Positions 1 through 5,740 of a stretch of 12,739 nt of DNA are shown here, in pieces. Both the position numbers and the translations under genes were made by a program. Source of the DNA: Clostridiales bacterium (GTDB lineage: Bacteria > Bacillota > Clostridia > Monoglobales > Monoglobaceae); the NCBI GenBank assembly GCA_016303265.1, contig JAEDLZ010000032.1, positions 1 through 12,739 of the forward strand, written 5' to 3'. The notes under the pieces are model-generated. The model was not told where the DNA came from, searched no databases, and saw only the letters and a list, made by a program, of their open reading frames with translations. Position 1 is the first letter of the stretch, and every line of letters starts with the position of its first letter.

Positions 1-97
1 CCCCACAGCAGTTTGAACCGAAGAATGATCCGTTGCCGCAGCAGCTGATTAAGAGTATTAAAATAATTATCCAGCAGCAGTTATTTCCGCAGAACAT
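1..97 (-). CDS. Small Cys/Gly-rich hydrophobic protein, 5' part only
   Basis: The minus strand has a strong ribosome-binding site (GGGAGGTG, plus-strand 104-111), 7-8 nt before an ATG at 97-95. The frame stays open for 32 codons to the window edge. The product begins MFCGNNCCWIIILILLISCC and continues with a Gly/Asn/Phe/Cys-rich stretch (GNGSFFGSNCCG). A short hydrophobic core (WIIILILLI, residues 9-17) sits between two Cys-rich patches, with seven Cys among 32 residues. This is the style of the very small Cys-rich or Gly-rich membrane or coat-associated proteins of spore formers, but I cannot name a family and no function is assigned. The C-terminus lies outside the window. It is divergent from the VIT-like gene, with about 145 bp between the two starts. 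The RBS quality and composition argue for a real gene; its short visible length is the main doubt. Confidence 0.6.
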   Translation of the reverse strand, partial: MFCGNNCCWIIILILLISCCGNGSFFGSNCCG

Positions 98-176
98 ACT
101 GTACACCTCCCTTTCCTCTTCTCAATTTCATAATATGGCATTTTAGCTTTTTGGTTACTTTATTTTGAAAAAATCC

Positions 177-205
177 TTGATTTTAACCTAAGCGAATAGT
201 ATAAT
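177..205 (+). promoter_or_regulatory. Vegetative-type promoter for the VIT-like gene and rpiB
   Basis: TTGATT (177-182) and a perfect TATAAT (200-205) are separated by 17 nt. Transcription would start near 212, giving a leader of about 30 nt before the start codon at 243, with the RBS AGGGAGG at 229-235. No leader structure is evident. Confidence 0.75.
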
Positions 206-242
206 ACTGTAAAGAGGTAATTTTATTAAGGGAGGCATAAGC

Positions 243-2108
243 TTGGCTTCAAAAATTGTCGGGGCGAAAATTCAGGTAAATATATATGAGCACTACGCCG
301 AAATTATATCCGATTACACCTTTTCCGTAGATGACAGCAAGGATTTTGAATTTTATATTCCCTTTGCCTGCGGCGGAATTATTTGCGGGCTGTCCGCCTC
401 TTCGGGAGGTAAGACCTTATTTTCGTCAAGGGCTGTTAATCTGCGTGAATTTTATGAAATGCCACATCATAAGCTTATTACTCTTTCCGAAAGCGCCGGC
501 GGCCGCATCCGCCTTGTGCTGAATTTTCCCGTTGAATGTGAGGTAAAGGTAGAGGTAATCGCCGTAACGGAGCTTGCACGCTACGGAAGGCATGTCCGTT
601 TCGCCCTTCCTCAAAGCGGCTGTGCGTCCGATTATGAAACGGAATTTATAATAACCGTCTATGGCAAAACCGAAAAGATTTTGTCGCCTGCAAACCGTAT
701 AACAACAACCATGTCTGAAAACCTGAGCCGTGTTTCGGGAACTTATGCAAGCCGCCGGGATTTCATTCTCGACATTTTTTATAAAGAAATGTCCGAGAAC
801 CGGCTTTTAATTTCCAGACACCCCCTTCAAAAAAGTGTAGCCCTTTGCAGCTTCACGGCGGCTTTGCCCCCTCTTTGCAACGAGCACAGCAGCAAATTTA
901 ATATCTATATTGCATTTTCAAATGGACAGAGTTTCAACGATGTTCGTCATGCTGCGTCGGTTTTTCTGAGTTGTCTTAAGCCGAACCACCTTTTTCGGCT
1001 TAACATAAACGGTGAAATGCGAACAAATTATGTTTCTGCCACATCGGATAATATCAGCGAAGCGATAAATATTATTCTCGATTCAAAGTACGGCGGCTGT
1101 CCAACTCCGCAAAATACCGATGCAAACACCGTAATTATCTGTGACGGCAACGCAATATCGGAAATTCCCCGTGAAAATGCGCTGGTATTTCTTACCGTCG
1201 GCACTCACCAAGGCTCTGCGCCCGGTAAAGAATACCCCGGCTGTATTCTTATTTCCGCCGAAACTGCCGGGGATATTATTCCTCTTGAGTTTGCAAAATA
1301 TTTTGAGCCGTCTTTAAAGCCTGCGCTGCTCTCGCCTGCAGGCGGAATAAATACAGAGCTTTTCCCCGGCGAAATTGCCGAGCTTAAGCGAAATATTGTC
1401 AGCTTCTGCTTTGCGGAACATGATATTGTCCCTCCAAGCGGAATCAAGATTACCGACAAAAACAATACGGAAATTGAGGAAATTGAATTTTCGGGGATAG
1501 ACAGCTATCCTCAAATCCGTGCCATTGATGTTATGTATGCAAATGAACTCGTAAAATATATCGAAAAAGCGTCTGAATCCGCGGCGCCCGAAGAACTGTG
1601 TATTCGCCGCGACATGATAAATAACCTCTGCCTGAAAAACAATATTGCAAAAGGCGATATTGCCCTTGTATGCACGGCCGAGGGCGGCACAACCGGATAC
1701 ATTACAAAACAGCAGTCCGCAGATTCGGAAAACAACCGATTCGGAGAAGGCGACAAATTTGACAAGGATAAAATTATCGGTCTGATTTTAAGGTCCCAAA
1801 CCATAGACGGAGCCGTTGCAGATATTTCGGTTTATAGTCCGGGTCAGCTTATTTTTTCAACGGCGGTCTGTCTTATCGCCCTTTATCTTTTTACAGGGAA
1901 TACATACCGCACCTTTGCGAGGCGTTCCCTTGACTTTCTGAGCGGCAGCGGCTCTTTTCTTGCCGGCACCGCTTTGCGGCTATGGAACGGAGAGAAAATA
2001 GATTTTGAAGAATTGCTGAAAAAACTTGATATGAAAATTATGTATGAGCGTGTTGATGAGCTCGCCATATATCTTATAAAAAACTATTTGGGAGGAACTT
2101 GCAAATGA
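243..2108 (+). CDS. VIT/VWA-like cytoplasmic protein with degenerate MIDAS
   Basis: A 621-aa protein starting at TTG; AGGGAGG at 229-235 is 7 nt upstream and there is no competing ATG with an RBS. The architecture resembles VIT-plus-VWA proteins (inter-alpha-trypsin/VWA5A type), but it is diverged. An N-terminal beta-rich VIT-like region spans about residues 5-145. A Rossmann-like VWA-type region spans about 218-320: the first strand FNIYIAFSNGQS sits where DxSxS is expected, followed by an amphipathic helix, and TVIICDG (296-302) sits where VWA domains have the strand ending in TDG. A C-terminal region (about 425-620) contains IIGLILRSQTIDG (511-523), resembling the LQ..DGSW segment of that family. 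The MIDAS metal ligands are absent, so divalent-metal-dependent ligand binding is unlikely. No signal peptide or clear membrane span is seen. It shares a promoter with rpiB and its stop overlaps the rpiB start (ATGA). The substrate or partner is unknown. The family call rests on remote pattern similarity. Confidence 0.65.
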   Translation: MASKIVGAKIQVNIYEHYAEIISDYTFSVDDSKDFEFYIPFACGGIICGLSASSGGKTLFSSRAVNLREFYEMPHHKLITLSESAGGRIRLVLNFPVECEVKVEVIAVTELARYGRHVRFALPQSGCASDYETEFIITVYGKTEKILSPANRITTTMSENLSRVSGTYASRRDFILDIFYKEMSENRLLISRHPLQKSVALCSFTAALPPLCNEHSSKFNIYIAFSNGQSFNDVRHAASVFLSCLKPNHLFRLNINGEMRTNYVSATSDNISEAINIILDSKYGGCPTPQNTDANTVIICDGNAISEIPRENALVFLTVGTHQGSAPGKEYPGCILISAETAGDIIPLEFAKYFEPSLKPALLSPAGGINTELFPGEIAELKRNIVSFCFAEHDIVPPSGIKITDKNNTEIEEIEFSGIDSYPQIRAIDVMYANELVKYIEKASESAAPEELCIRRDMINNLCLKNNIAKGDIALVCTAEGGTTGYITKQQSADSENNRFGEGDKFDKDKIIGLILRSQTIDGAVADISVYSPGQLIFSTAVCLIALYLFTGNTYRTFARRSLDFLSGSGSFLAGTALRLWNGEKIDFEELLKKLDMKIMYERVDELAIYLIKNYLGGTCK

Positions 2109-2530
2109 TTGCTATCGGCTGTGACCACGGCGGCTTTAACTTAAAGTGTGCCATTATGAAAAAACTCGACGAAATGGGGGAAAACTACAAGGATTTCGGA
2201 ACCTACAGTGCAGATTCCTGCGACTATCCCGATATTGCCAAAAAGGCCTGCGCCGCTATAATATCGGGCGAATGCGAAAAGGGGATTTTAATTTGCGGAA
2301 CAGGTATCGGAATGAGCATGGCGGCGAACAAAATTCACGGAATCCGTGCGGCTCATGTTACGGACACCTTCAGCGCAAGGGTAACAAAGGAGCACAATGA
2401 CGCAAATGTTATATGCCTCGGCGAACGAATAACGGGCGTTGAAGTAGCATTGGAGTGCGTTGAAGCGTACCTTAAAGCCGAATTTCTGGGAGGCAGGCAT
2501 AAAATCCGCATAGATAAACTTGAGGATTAA
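2105..2530 (+). CDS. rpiB: Ribose-5-phosphate isomerase B (RpiB/LacAB family)
   Basis: A 141-aa protein interconverting ribose 5-phosphate and ribulose 5-phosphate in the cytosolic non-oxidative pentose phosphate pathway. The start MIAIGCDHGG is the family signature (D7, H8). C64 in the ICGTGIGMS loop is the usual catalytic base of RpiB, T66 lies beside it, and HNDANV (97-102) supplies the ring-opening and phosphate-binding residues. Length is typical. The ATG at 2105 is chosen over an in-frame TTG at 2099 because GGGAGG (2090-2095) is spaced 9 nt from it. It overlaps the upstream stop as ATGA, which suggests translational coupling. Some RpiB relatives act on allose- or galactose-6-phosphate, and sequence alone does not exclude that. 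No sugar-uptake genes lie nearby. It is followed by a convergent terminator. Confidence 0.95.
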   Translation: MIAIGCDHGGFNLKCAIMKKLDEMGENYKDFGTYSADSCDYPDIAKKACAAIISGECEKGILICGTGIGMSMAANKIHGIRAAHVTDTFSARVTKEHNDANVICLGERITGVEVALECVEAYLKAEFLGGRHKIRIDKLED

Positions 2531-2634
2531 AAACTGCTTGTTCGTCAGTAACGGGGCGAGAAATTATTTTGCGCAAACTGCAATTTGAAAATCCTTTTGC
2601 CGCAGCCCCGTTTATTTTCAGGCATATACAGCGA

Positions 2635-2665
2635 AAAGCCCCGGCGGAAAATCCGCCGGGGCTTT
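2635..2665. terminator. Perfect 14-bp hairpin between rpiB and rpsR
   Basis: Arms 2635-2648 and 2652-2665 (AAAGCCCCGGCGGA and its complement) pair perfectly around an AAA loop. The plus strand continues with ATATTTTTATT and the minus strand with TTCG after the arm. It sits between convergent genes and probably serves both, better for rpiB on tail quality. It lies 9 bp from the rpsR stop. Confidence 0.88.
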
Positions 2666-2674
2666 ATATTTTTA

Positions 2675-2923
2675 TTAGTCTGAAGTATAAGGAAGCAACG
2701 CAATATATCTTGCTCTCTTAATAGCAACCGTAAGCTGTCTTTGATGTTTTGCGCAGCAGCCGCTGATTCTTCTCGGAAGAATCTTCGCTCTTTCAGTTAC
2801 ATATCTTCTGAGCTTCGCAACATCTTTATAGTCAATATGTTCAACTTTATCAACACAGAAAGCGCACGCTTTTCTTTTAGGTCTTCTTGAACGGTTTCTG
2901 TCCATTCTTTCTTTTTCAGCCAT
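2675..2923 (-). CDS. rpsR: 30S ribosomal protein S18
   Basis: An 82-aa S18 that binds the platform of the small subunit next to S6. The basic N-terminus (MDRNRSRRPKRK) is followed by CAFC (20-23), the conserved core KDVAKLRRYVTERAKILPRR (33-52, KD..LRR...E.GKI-like) and GCCAKHQRQLTVAIKRAR. Cys20/Cys23 together with Cys56/Cys57 and His60 resemble the zinc-binding (C+) variants of S18. The start has an AGGAGGTT site a few bases upstream. It is the last gene of the rpsF-ssb-rpsR operon, 28 nt after ssb. Confidence 0.97.
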   Translation of the reverse strand: MAEKERMDRNRSRRPKRKACAFCVDKVEHIDYKDVAKLRRYVTERAKILPRRISGCCAKHQRQLTVAIKRARYIALLPYTSD

Positions 2924-2951
2924 TTTAAAGAACCTCCTTTTTAGTATTCAA

Positions 2952-3395
2952 TCAGAACGGCAAATCGTCGTCCGTATCCAACGGAGAAAAACCCCCGTCA
3001 TCCATTGCGGGCATAGCAGGCATACTCTCAGGAGCTGCGCTCTGGCTATAGCTCGGAGCGGAATATCCTCCGCCTTCCTCGCTTCGCTTGCTTTCTCCAA
3101 AGGAAACCTCCGACGCAACAACCTCTGTTGCATAGTTCTTCTTGCCGTCAGGCCCGTCCCAGCTTCTCGTCTGGATTCGCCCGATAACAATAATCATTCT
3201 TCCCTTTGTGAAATACTTGCTGACAAATTCCGCCGTCTTGTTCCATGCAACGCAGTTAATAAAATCGGTATGAGCATTATCACCATAGCCGTTATTTATC
3301 GCAATGCTGAAGCTGCACACCGGCGTTCCCGAACCTGTATGCCGAAGCTCAGGGTCGCGAGTAAGCCTTCCCATTAAAATCGCTTTATTTATCAT
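2952..3395 (-). CDS. ssb: Single-stranded DNA-binding protein
   Basis: A 147-aa SSB that coats single-stranded DNA in replication, repair and recombination. The OB fold occupies about residues 1-105, starting MINKAILMGRLTRDPELR with the core INCVAWNKTAEFVSKYFTKG. A flexible Gly/Ser/Pro/Met linker follows (about 106-138), ending in the acidic tip DTDDDLPF that recruits partner proteins. It is the middle gene of the conserved S6-SSB-S18 operon, 29 nt after rpsF. The RBS (GCGGGATT, close to the ATG) is weaker than those of its neighbours, so initiation may depend on translation of rpsF. Confidence 0.97.
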   Translation of the reverse strand: MINKAILMGRLTRDPELRHTGSGTPVCSFSIAINNGYGDNAHTDFINCVAWNKTAEFVSKYFTKGRMIIVIGRIQTRSWDGPDGKKNYATEVVASEVSFGESKRSEEGGGYSAPSYSQSAAPESMPAMPAMDDGGFSPLDTDDDLPF

Positions 3396-3424
3396 AGCAA
3401 TCCCGCTTTCTTCGCTTTTGCGAA

Positions 3425-3724
3425 TTAGTCTTCATCTTTTCTGACAGTAATCTGTCTTAATATTCCGTCTGTGATACGGAATACACGCTCAAGTTCCTGC
3501 GGAAAATCAGGCTTTGCGCTGAAGTTAACCAATACATAGTAACCTTCGGTAGCGTCATCGATTTCGTAAGCAAGTCTTCTCTTGCCCCATTCATCAACTT
3601 CCTCGATAGTACCGTTGGCTTCTATCAATGATTTAAACTTATCAACCAAAGCAACTGTTTCTTCCTCAGTCTTTCTGCCGTCAATAACGAAAATAGTTTC
3701 GTACTTATTGATAACTTCAACCAT
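3425..3724 (-). CDS. rpsF: 30S ribosomal protein S6
   Basis: A 99-aa S6, which pairs with S18 in the 30S platform. It starts MVEVINKYETIFVI, and the S6 signature WGKRRLAYEI is at 46-55, followed by EGYYVLVNFSA (60-70). Length is normal. The start follows AAGGAGGTG (plus-strand 3731-3739). It is the first gene of the operon, behind a short leader and a consensus promoter. Confidence 0.97.
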   Translation of the reverse strand: MVEVINKYETIFVIDGRKTEEETVALVDKFKSLIEANGTIEEVDEWGKRRLAYEIDDATEGYYVLVNFSAKPDFPQELERVFRITDGILRQITVRKDED

Positions 3725-3749
3725 TTATTTCACCTCCTTGTGGACTCTG

Positions 3750-3771
3750 ACTCCCGAAGCTTTCCGAGAGT
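3750..3771 (-). promoter_or_regulatory. rpsF leader hairpin, possible S6:S18 site
   Basis: On the minus strand the leader contains ACTCTCGG, then CGGGAGT, which fold into a 7-bp stem including one T-G wobble. The stem may extend a further 2 bp before the loop. It ends about 10 nt before the RBS. In many bacteria an S6:S18 complex binds a structured rpsF leader to repress the operon. The position fits, but I do not see the CCG bulge expected of that motif, so the function is only a suggestion. Confidence 0.35.
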
Positions 3772-3797
3772 AAGGATTGTACTTTCGTAACCATTGA

Positions 3798-3826
3798 ATT
3801 ATACCACGATTATTTTAAATTGTCAA
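3798..3826 (-). promoter_or_regulatory. Consensus promoter of rpsF-ssb-rpsR
   Basis: On the minus strand, TTGACA (plus 3821-3826) and TATAAT (plus 3798-3803) are both perfect sigma-A boxes with a 17-nt spacer. The predicted start near 3791 gives a leader of about 65 nt. This strength fits a ribosomal protein operon. Confidence 0.92.
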
Positions 3827-3855
3827 GCATATAATTTCAAATTCTCCCATATACT
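3827..3855 (+). promoter_or_regulatory. Sigma-E-like promoter of spoIID
   Basis: GCATATA (3827-3833), 14 nt, then CATATACT (3848-3855) is close to the mother-cell sigma-E pattern (ATA, about 16 nt, CATAcaaT). No good sigma-A promoter lies upstream of the gene. SpoIID is a sigma-E-regulon member in Bacillus, so motif and gene support each other. The -35 element directly abuts the -35 of the opposing rpsF promoter. Confidence 0.6.
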
Positions 3856-3871
3856 GATAACGGTGATTCAT

Positions 3872-4810
3872 ATGAAAAGGACTATTATGATTTTTATTGC
3901 AATTATTTTACTGATTTATCTTATCCCGATTATTCTTGTTTCTTCCCTTTATTCTCCGCAGAAAAGCCCCTCCGAAATGCCGCAGACCGCACCGCAAAGC
4001 ACGGTAATTTCCGTTTATGACAAGGATGAGGACAAGGTTACCGAATGCGGCATTGAGGAATATCTCGTGGGAGTTGTAGCCGCCGAGATGCCGGCCTCAT
4101 ACGAAACAGAGGCGCTGAAGGCGCAGGCAGTTGCGGCACGGAGTTACATACTGAGCCGTCAGGGCAGCAATGACCCCCGGCACAAGGGCGCAGATATTTG
4201 CAACGACCCCGCCCACTGCAAGGGCTATTTATCCCCGGAGCAGGCAAATGCAAAATGGGGCGAAAGCTGGTCAAGCGAGTATCTGGATAAAATCAAAGCC
4301 GCCGTTTCCGCTACGGCAGGCGAATATATTTCCTACCAAGGCGAGGTCGCCGTTGCCTGTTTCTGCGCCGTCAGTTCGGGGAAAACCGAGAATGCCTCCG
4401 ATGTTTGGGGAACGGACACGCCTTACCTCCGCTCCGTAGACAGCTCGGAGGATTTGAATTACAAAGACTTTATTTCGACGGTCACAGTTTCCCTCTCTGA
4501 ATTTTGCCAAAAAACGGAAACCGCCTCAGCAATTATCGGCGGCGCCGTACGAACCGAGGGCGGCGCTGTAAAAGAGATAACCATTGACAACAAAACCTTT
4601 TCCGGAACACAAATCCGCAGCCTGTTCGGTCTTAATTCGGCAAATTTCGACATTTTAGTCGAAGGCGATAATGTCACCTTCACCGTCCGAGGGAAAGGTC
4701 ACGGTGTCGGAATGAGCCAATACGGCGCAAACGAGATGGCTAAAACGGGGAAAAAATACACAGAAATTCTTCAGCACTATTATTCAAATGTGACAATTGA
4801 AAAAATTTGA
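3872..4810 (+). CDS. spoIID: Stage II sporulation protein D (peptidoglycan lytic transglycosylase)
   Basis: A 312-aa protein of the SpoIID/LytB family. SpoIID cleaves glycan strands lacking stem peptides during engulfment of the forespore, acting with SpoIIM and SpoIIP outside the mother-cell membrane. A single N-terminal membrane anchor (about residues 5-25) precedes the extracytoplasmic domain. Seen motifs: EYLVGVVAAEMP, whose E72 corresponds to the catalytic Glu; LKAQAVAARSY (82-92); SSGKTENASDVWG; and the C-terminal HGVGMSQYGANEMA. His104, Cys110 and Cys116 (H-x5-C-x5-C) have the spacing of the zinc ligands described for Clostridioides difficile SpoIID. The ATG at 3872 is chosen because the membrane segment starts here and GGTGA (3862-3866) precedes it; an upstream in-frame TTG overlaps the promoter. 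SpoIIP and SpoIIM are not in the window. Confidence 0.93.
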   Translation: MKRTIMIFIAIILLIYLIPIILVSSLYSPQKSPSEMPQTAPQSTVISVYDKDEDKVTECGIEEYLVGVVAAEMPASYETEALKAQAVAARSYILSRQGSNDPRHKGADICNDPAHCKGYLSPEQANAKWGESWSSEYLDKIKAAVSATAGEYISYQGEVAVACFCAVSSGKTENASDVWGTDTPYLRSVDSSEDLNYKDFISTVTVSLSEFCQKTETASAIIGGAVRTEGGAVKEITIDNKTFSGTQIRSLFGLNSANFDILVEGDNVTFTVRGKGHGVGMSQYGANEMAKTGKKYTEILQHYYSNVTIEKI

Positions 4811-4825
4811 TTTGTGTGGTATACT
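4797..4825 (+). promoter_or_regulatory. Promoter for the cytidylate-kinase-like gene
   Basis: TTGAAA (4797-4802) and TATACT (4820-4825) have a 17-nt spacer and overlap the last codons of spoIID. Transcription from about 4832 would put the start right at the AAAGGAGGA RBS, so the message would be nearly leaderless apart from the RBS. It would free the gene from sporulation control. Confidence 0.55.
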
Positions 4826-4847
4826 CAAAGTAAAGGAGGAATCAGCC

Positions 4848-5462
4848 ATGAAAAAAACAATTATTACGATAGGCAGACAACTCGGCTCACGAGGGCGTGA
4901 AATCGGCAGAAAACTCTCCGAAGAGCTGGGGATAAAGTTTTACGACAAGGAGCTTATTGTTGAAGCCGCAAAGCAAAGCGGTCTTAGTGAAAAAATGTTT
5001 GAAAACATAGACGAAAAGCCCACAAACAGCTTTTTATATTCTCTTGTTATGAGTATGCAGCCGGGTTCAGGGCTTTATAACAGCTACAACGATTTCCTCA
5101 ACAGTGACAGTATATTTAAAATTCAGTCCGATGTTATCCGGGATATTGCCGCTCAAAATTCCTGTATTATCGTGGGGCGGTGCGCAGACTATGTTCTCCG
5201 GGATTATGAAGGACTTATAAAAGTCTTTATCCACGCCGATGTTGACACGAGAACAAAGCGTATTATGGCTCGTGATAATGTTTCCGAAAAGGACGCAAAA
5301 AATACGGTTTTAAAAGCGGATAAACGACGGGGAAACTATTACAATTTTTATACCAACGGTACCTGGGGCAATGTTAATAATTACGATATTACCCTTGATT
5401 CGGGCAAACTATCCCCGGACGACTGCGTCAGACTTCTCACCGAATATGTAAAATTAAGATAA
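4848..5462 (+). CDS. Cytidylate kinase-like family protein
   Basis: A 204-aa soluble P-loop protein of the cytidylate-kinase-like group (Pfam Cytidylate_kin2 type), distinct from the housekeeping Cmk. An N-terminal strand runs into a modified nucleotide-binding loop, GRQLGSRGREIG (9-20). FYDKELI follows (31-37), then the second strand and Arg, CIIVGRCADYVLRD (106-119), then a lid segment with KADKRRGNYYNFYTN (156-170), and the closing DYDITLDSG-like strand NNYDITLDSG (177-186). The start has AAAGGAGGA 7-8 nt upstream. Substrate is unproven; CMP/dCMP phosphorylation is only inferred from the fold, and such paralogues are common in Clostridia without known roles. It follows spoIID with 37 nt between them, so read-through during sporulation is possible. 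Confidence 0.85.
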   Translation: MKKTIITIGRQLGSRGREIGRKLSEELGIKFYDKELIVEAAKQSGLSEKMFENIDEKPTNSFLYSLVMSMQPGSGLYNSYNDFLNSDSIFKIQSDVIRDIAAQNSCIIVGRCADYVLRDYEGLIKVFIHADVDTRTKRIMARDNVSEKDAKNTVLKADKRRGNYYNFYTNGTWGNVNNYDITLDSGKLSPDDCVRLLTEYVKLR

Positions 5463-5542
5463 AGCAAGCCGCCGTCATTTTGGGGCGGTTCACTGCATAA
5501 AAATTGCACTGAATCCCGATTTTTAGCGCTGCCGTTGCAGGC

Positions 5543-5661
5543 AAAGTTTGCGAATAGGCCAAGTTTGCAAGCAGACAGCGTTGGCAAGCAGGCAGAGTTT
5601 GCGAGCAGGCAGAGTTTGCGAGCAGGCAATGTTTACGAGCAGGCAGAGTTTGCGATTAGAC
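5543..5661. repeat. Seven tandem copies of a 17-bp unit
   Basis: Consecutive 17-bp units start at 5543, 5560, 5577, 5594, 5611, 5628 and 5645. The consensus is AGAGTTTGCGAGCAGGC; units 4 and 5 are identical and the others differ at roughly 2-5 positions. A degenerate half-unit ending GCAGGC precedes the tract (to 5542). The period is not a multiple of three, and all three frames shift through it, so it is not a coding repeat. The whole 5463-5740 gap holds this tract plus two terminator hairpins and no gene. It would be transcribed as the 3' UTR of the kinase-like gene. This looks like a minisatellite of unknown role. Confidence 0.95.
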
Positions 5662-5663
5662 CA

Positions 5664-5692
5664 AAACGGCTGACCAAATCGGTCAGCCGTTT
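5664..5692. terminator. 12-bp hairpin terminator after the repeat tract
   Basis: Arms 5664-5675 and 5681-5692 (AAACGGCTGACC and complement) pair perfectly around a 5-nt loop. The tail is ATTTGTAT on the plus strand and TTGGTC on the minus strand. It most likely ends the plus-strand kinase-like transcript. Confidence 0.8.
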
Positions 5693-5698
5693 ATTTGT

Positions 5699-5734
5699 AT
5701 AATAAATATCCACCAGCAGGTGGATATTTATTAT
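5699..5734. terminator. 16-bp hairpin, bidirectional terminator
   Basis: Arms 5699-5714 and 5719-5734 pair perfectly around AGCA, with the core ATATCCACC/GGTGGATAT. The plus strand continues TTTTACATT. It lies 6 bp past the stop of the minus-strand mutarotase-like gene and so probably ends that operon, as well as backing up the hairpin at 5664-5692. Confidence 0.8.
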
Positions 5735-5740
5735 TTTACA

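Noticed and set aside
3413..3424. Small hairpin TCGC-AAAA-GCGA between rpsF and ssb
   Set aside because: Only four base pairs and no tail; too weak to call a terminator or processing site.
5467..5490. GCCGCC...GGCGGT stem after the kinase-like gene
   Set aside because: A six-pair stem with a wobble and no T-run; the hairpins at 5664 and 5699 are far better terminators.
5381..5629. A minus-strand frame through the 17-bp repeats giving Cys/Leu/Ala-rich peptide
   Set aside because: The repeat period is not divisible by three so the peptide is not periodic, and it overlaps the end of the kinase-like gene; no RBS.
5543..5661. CRISPR array
   Set aside because: The 17-bp units are directly adjacent with no spacers, and no cas gene is present.
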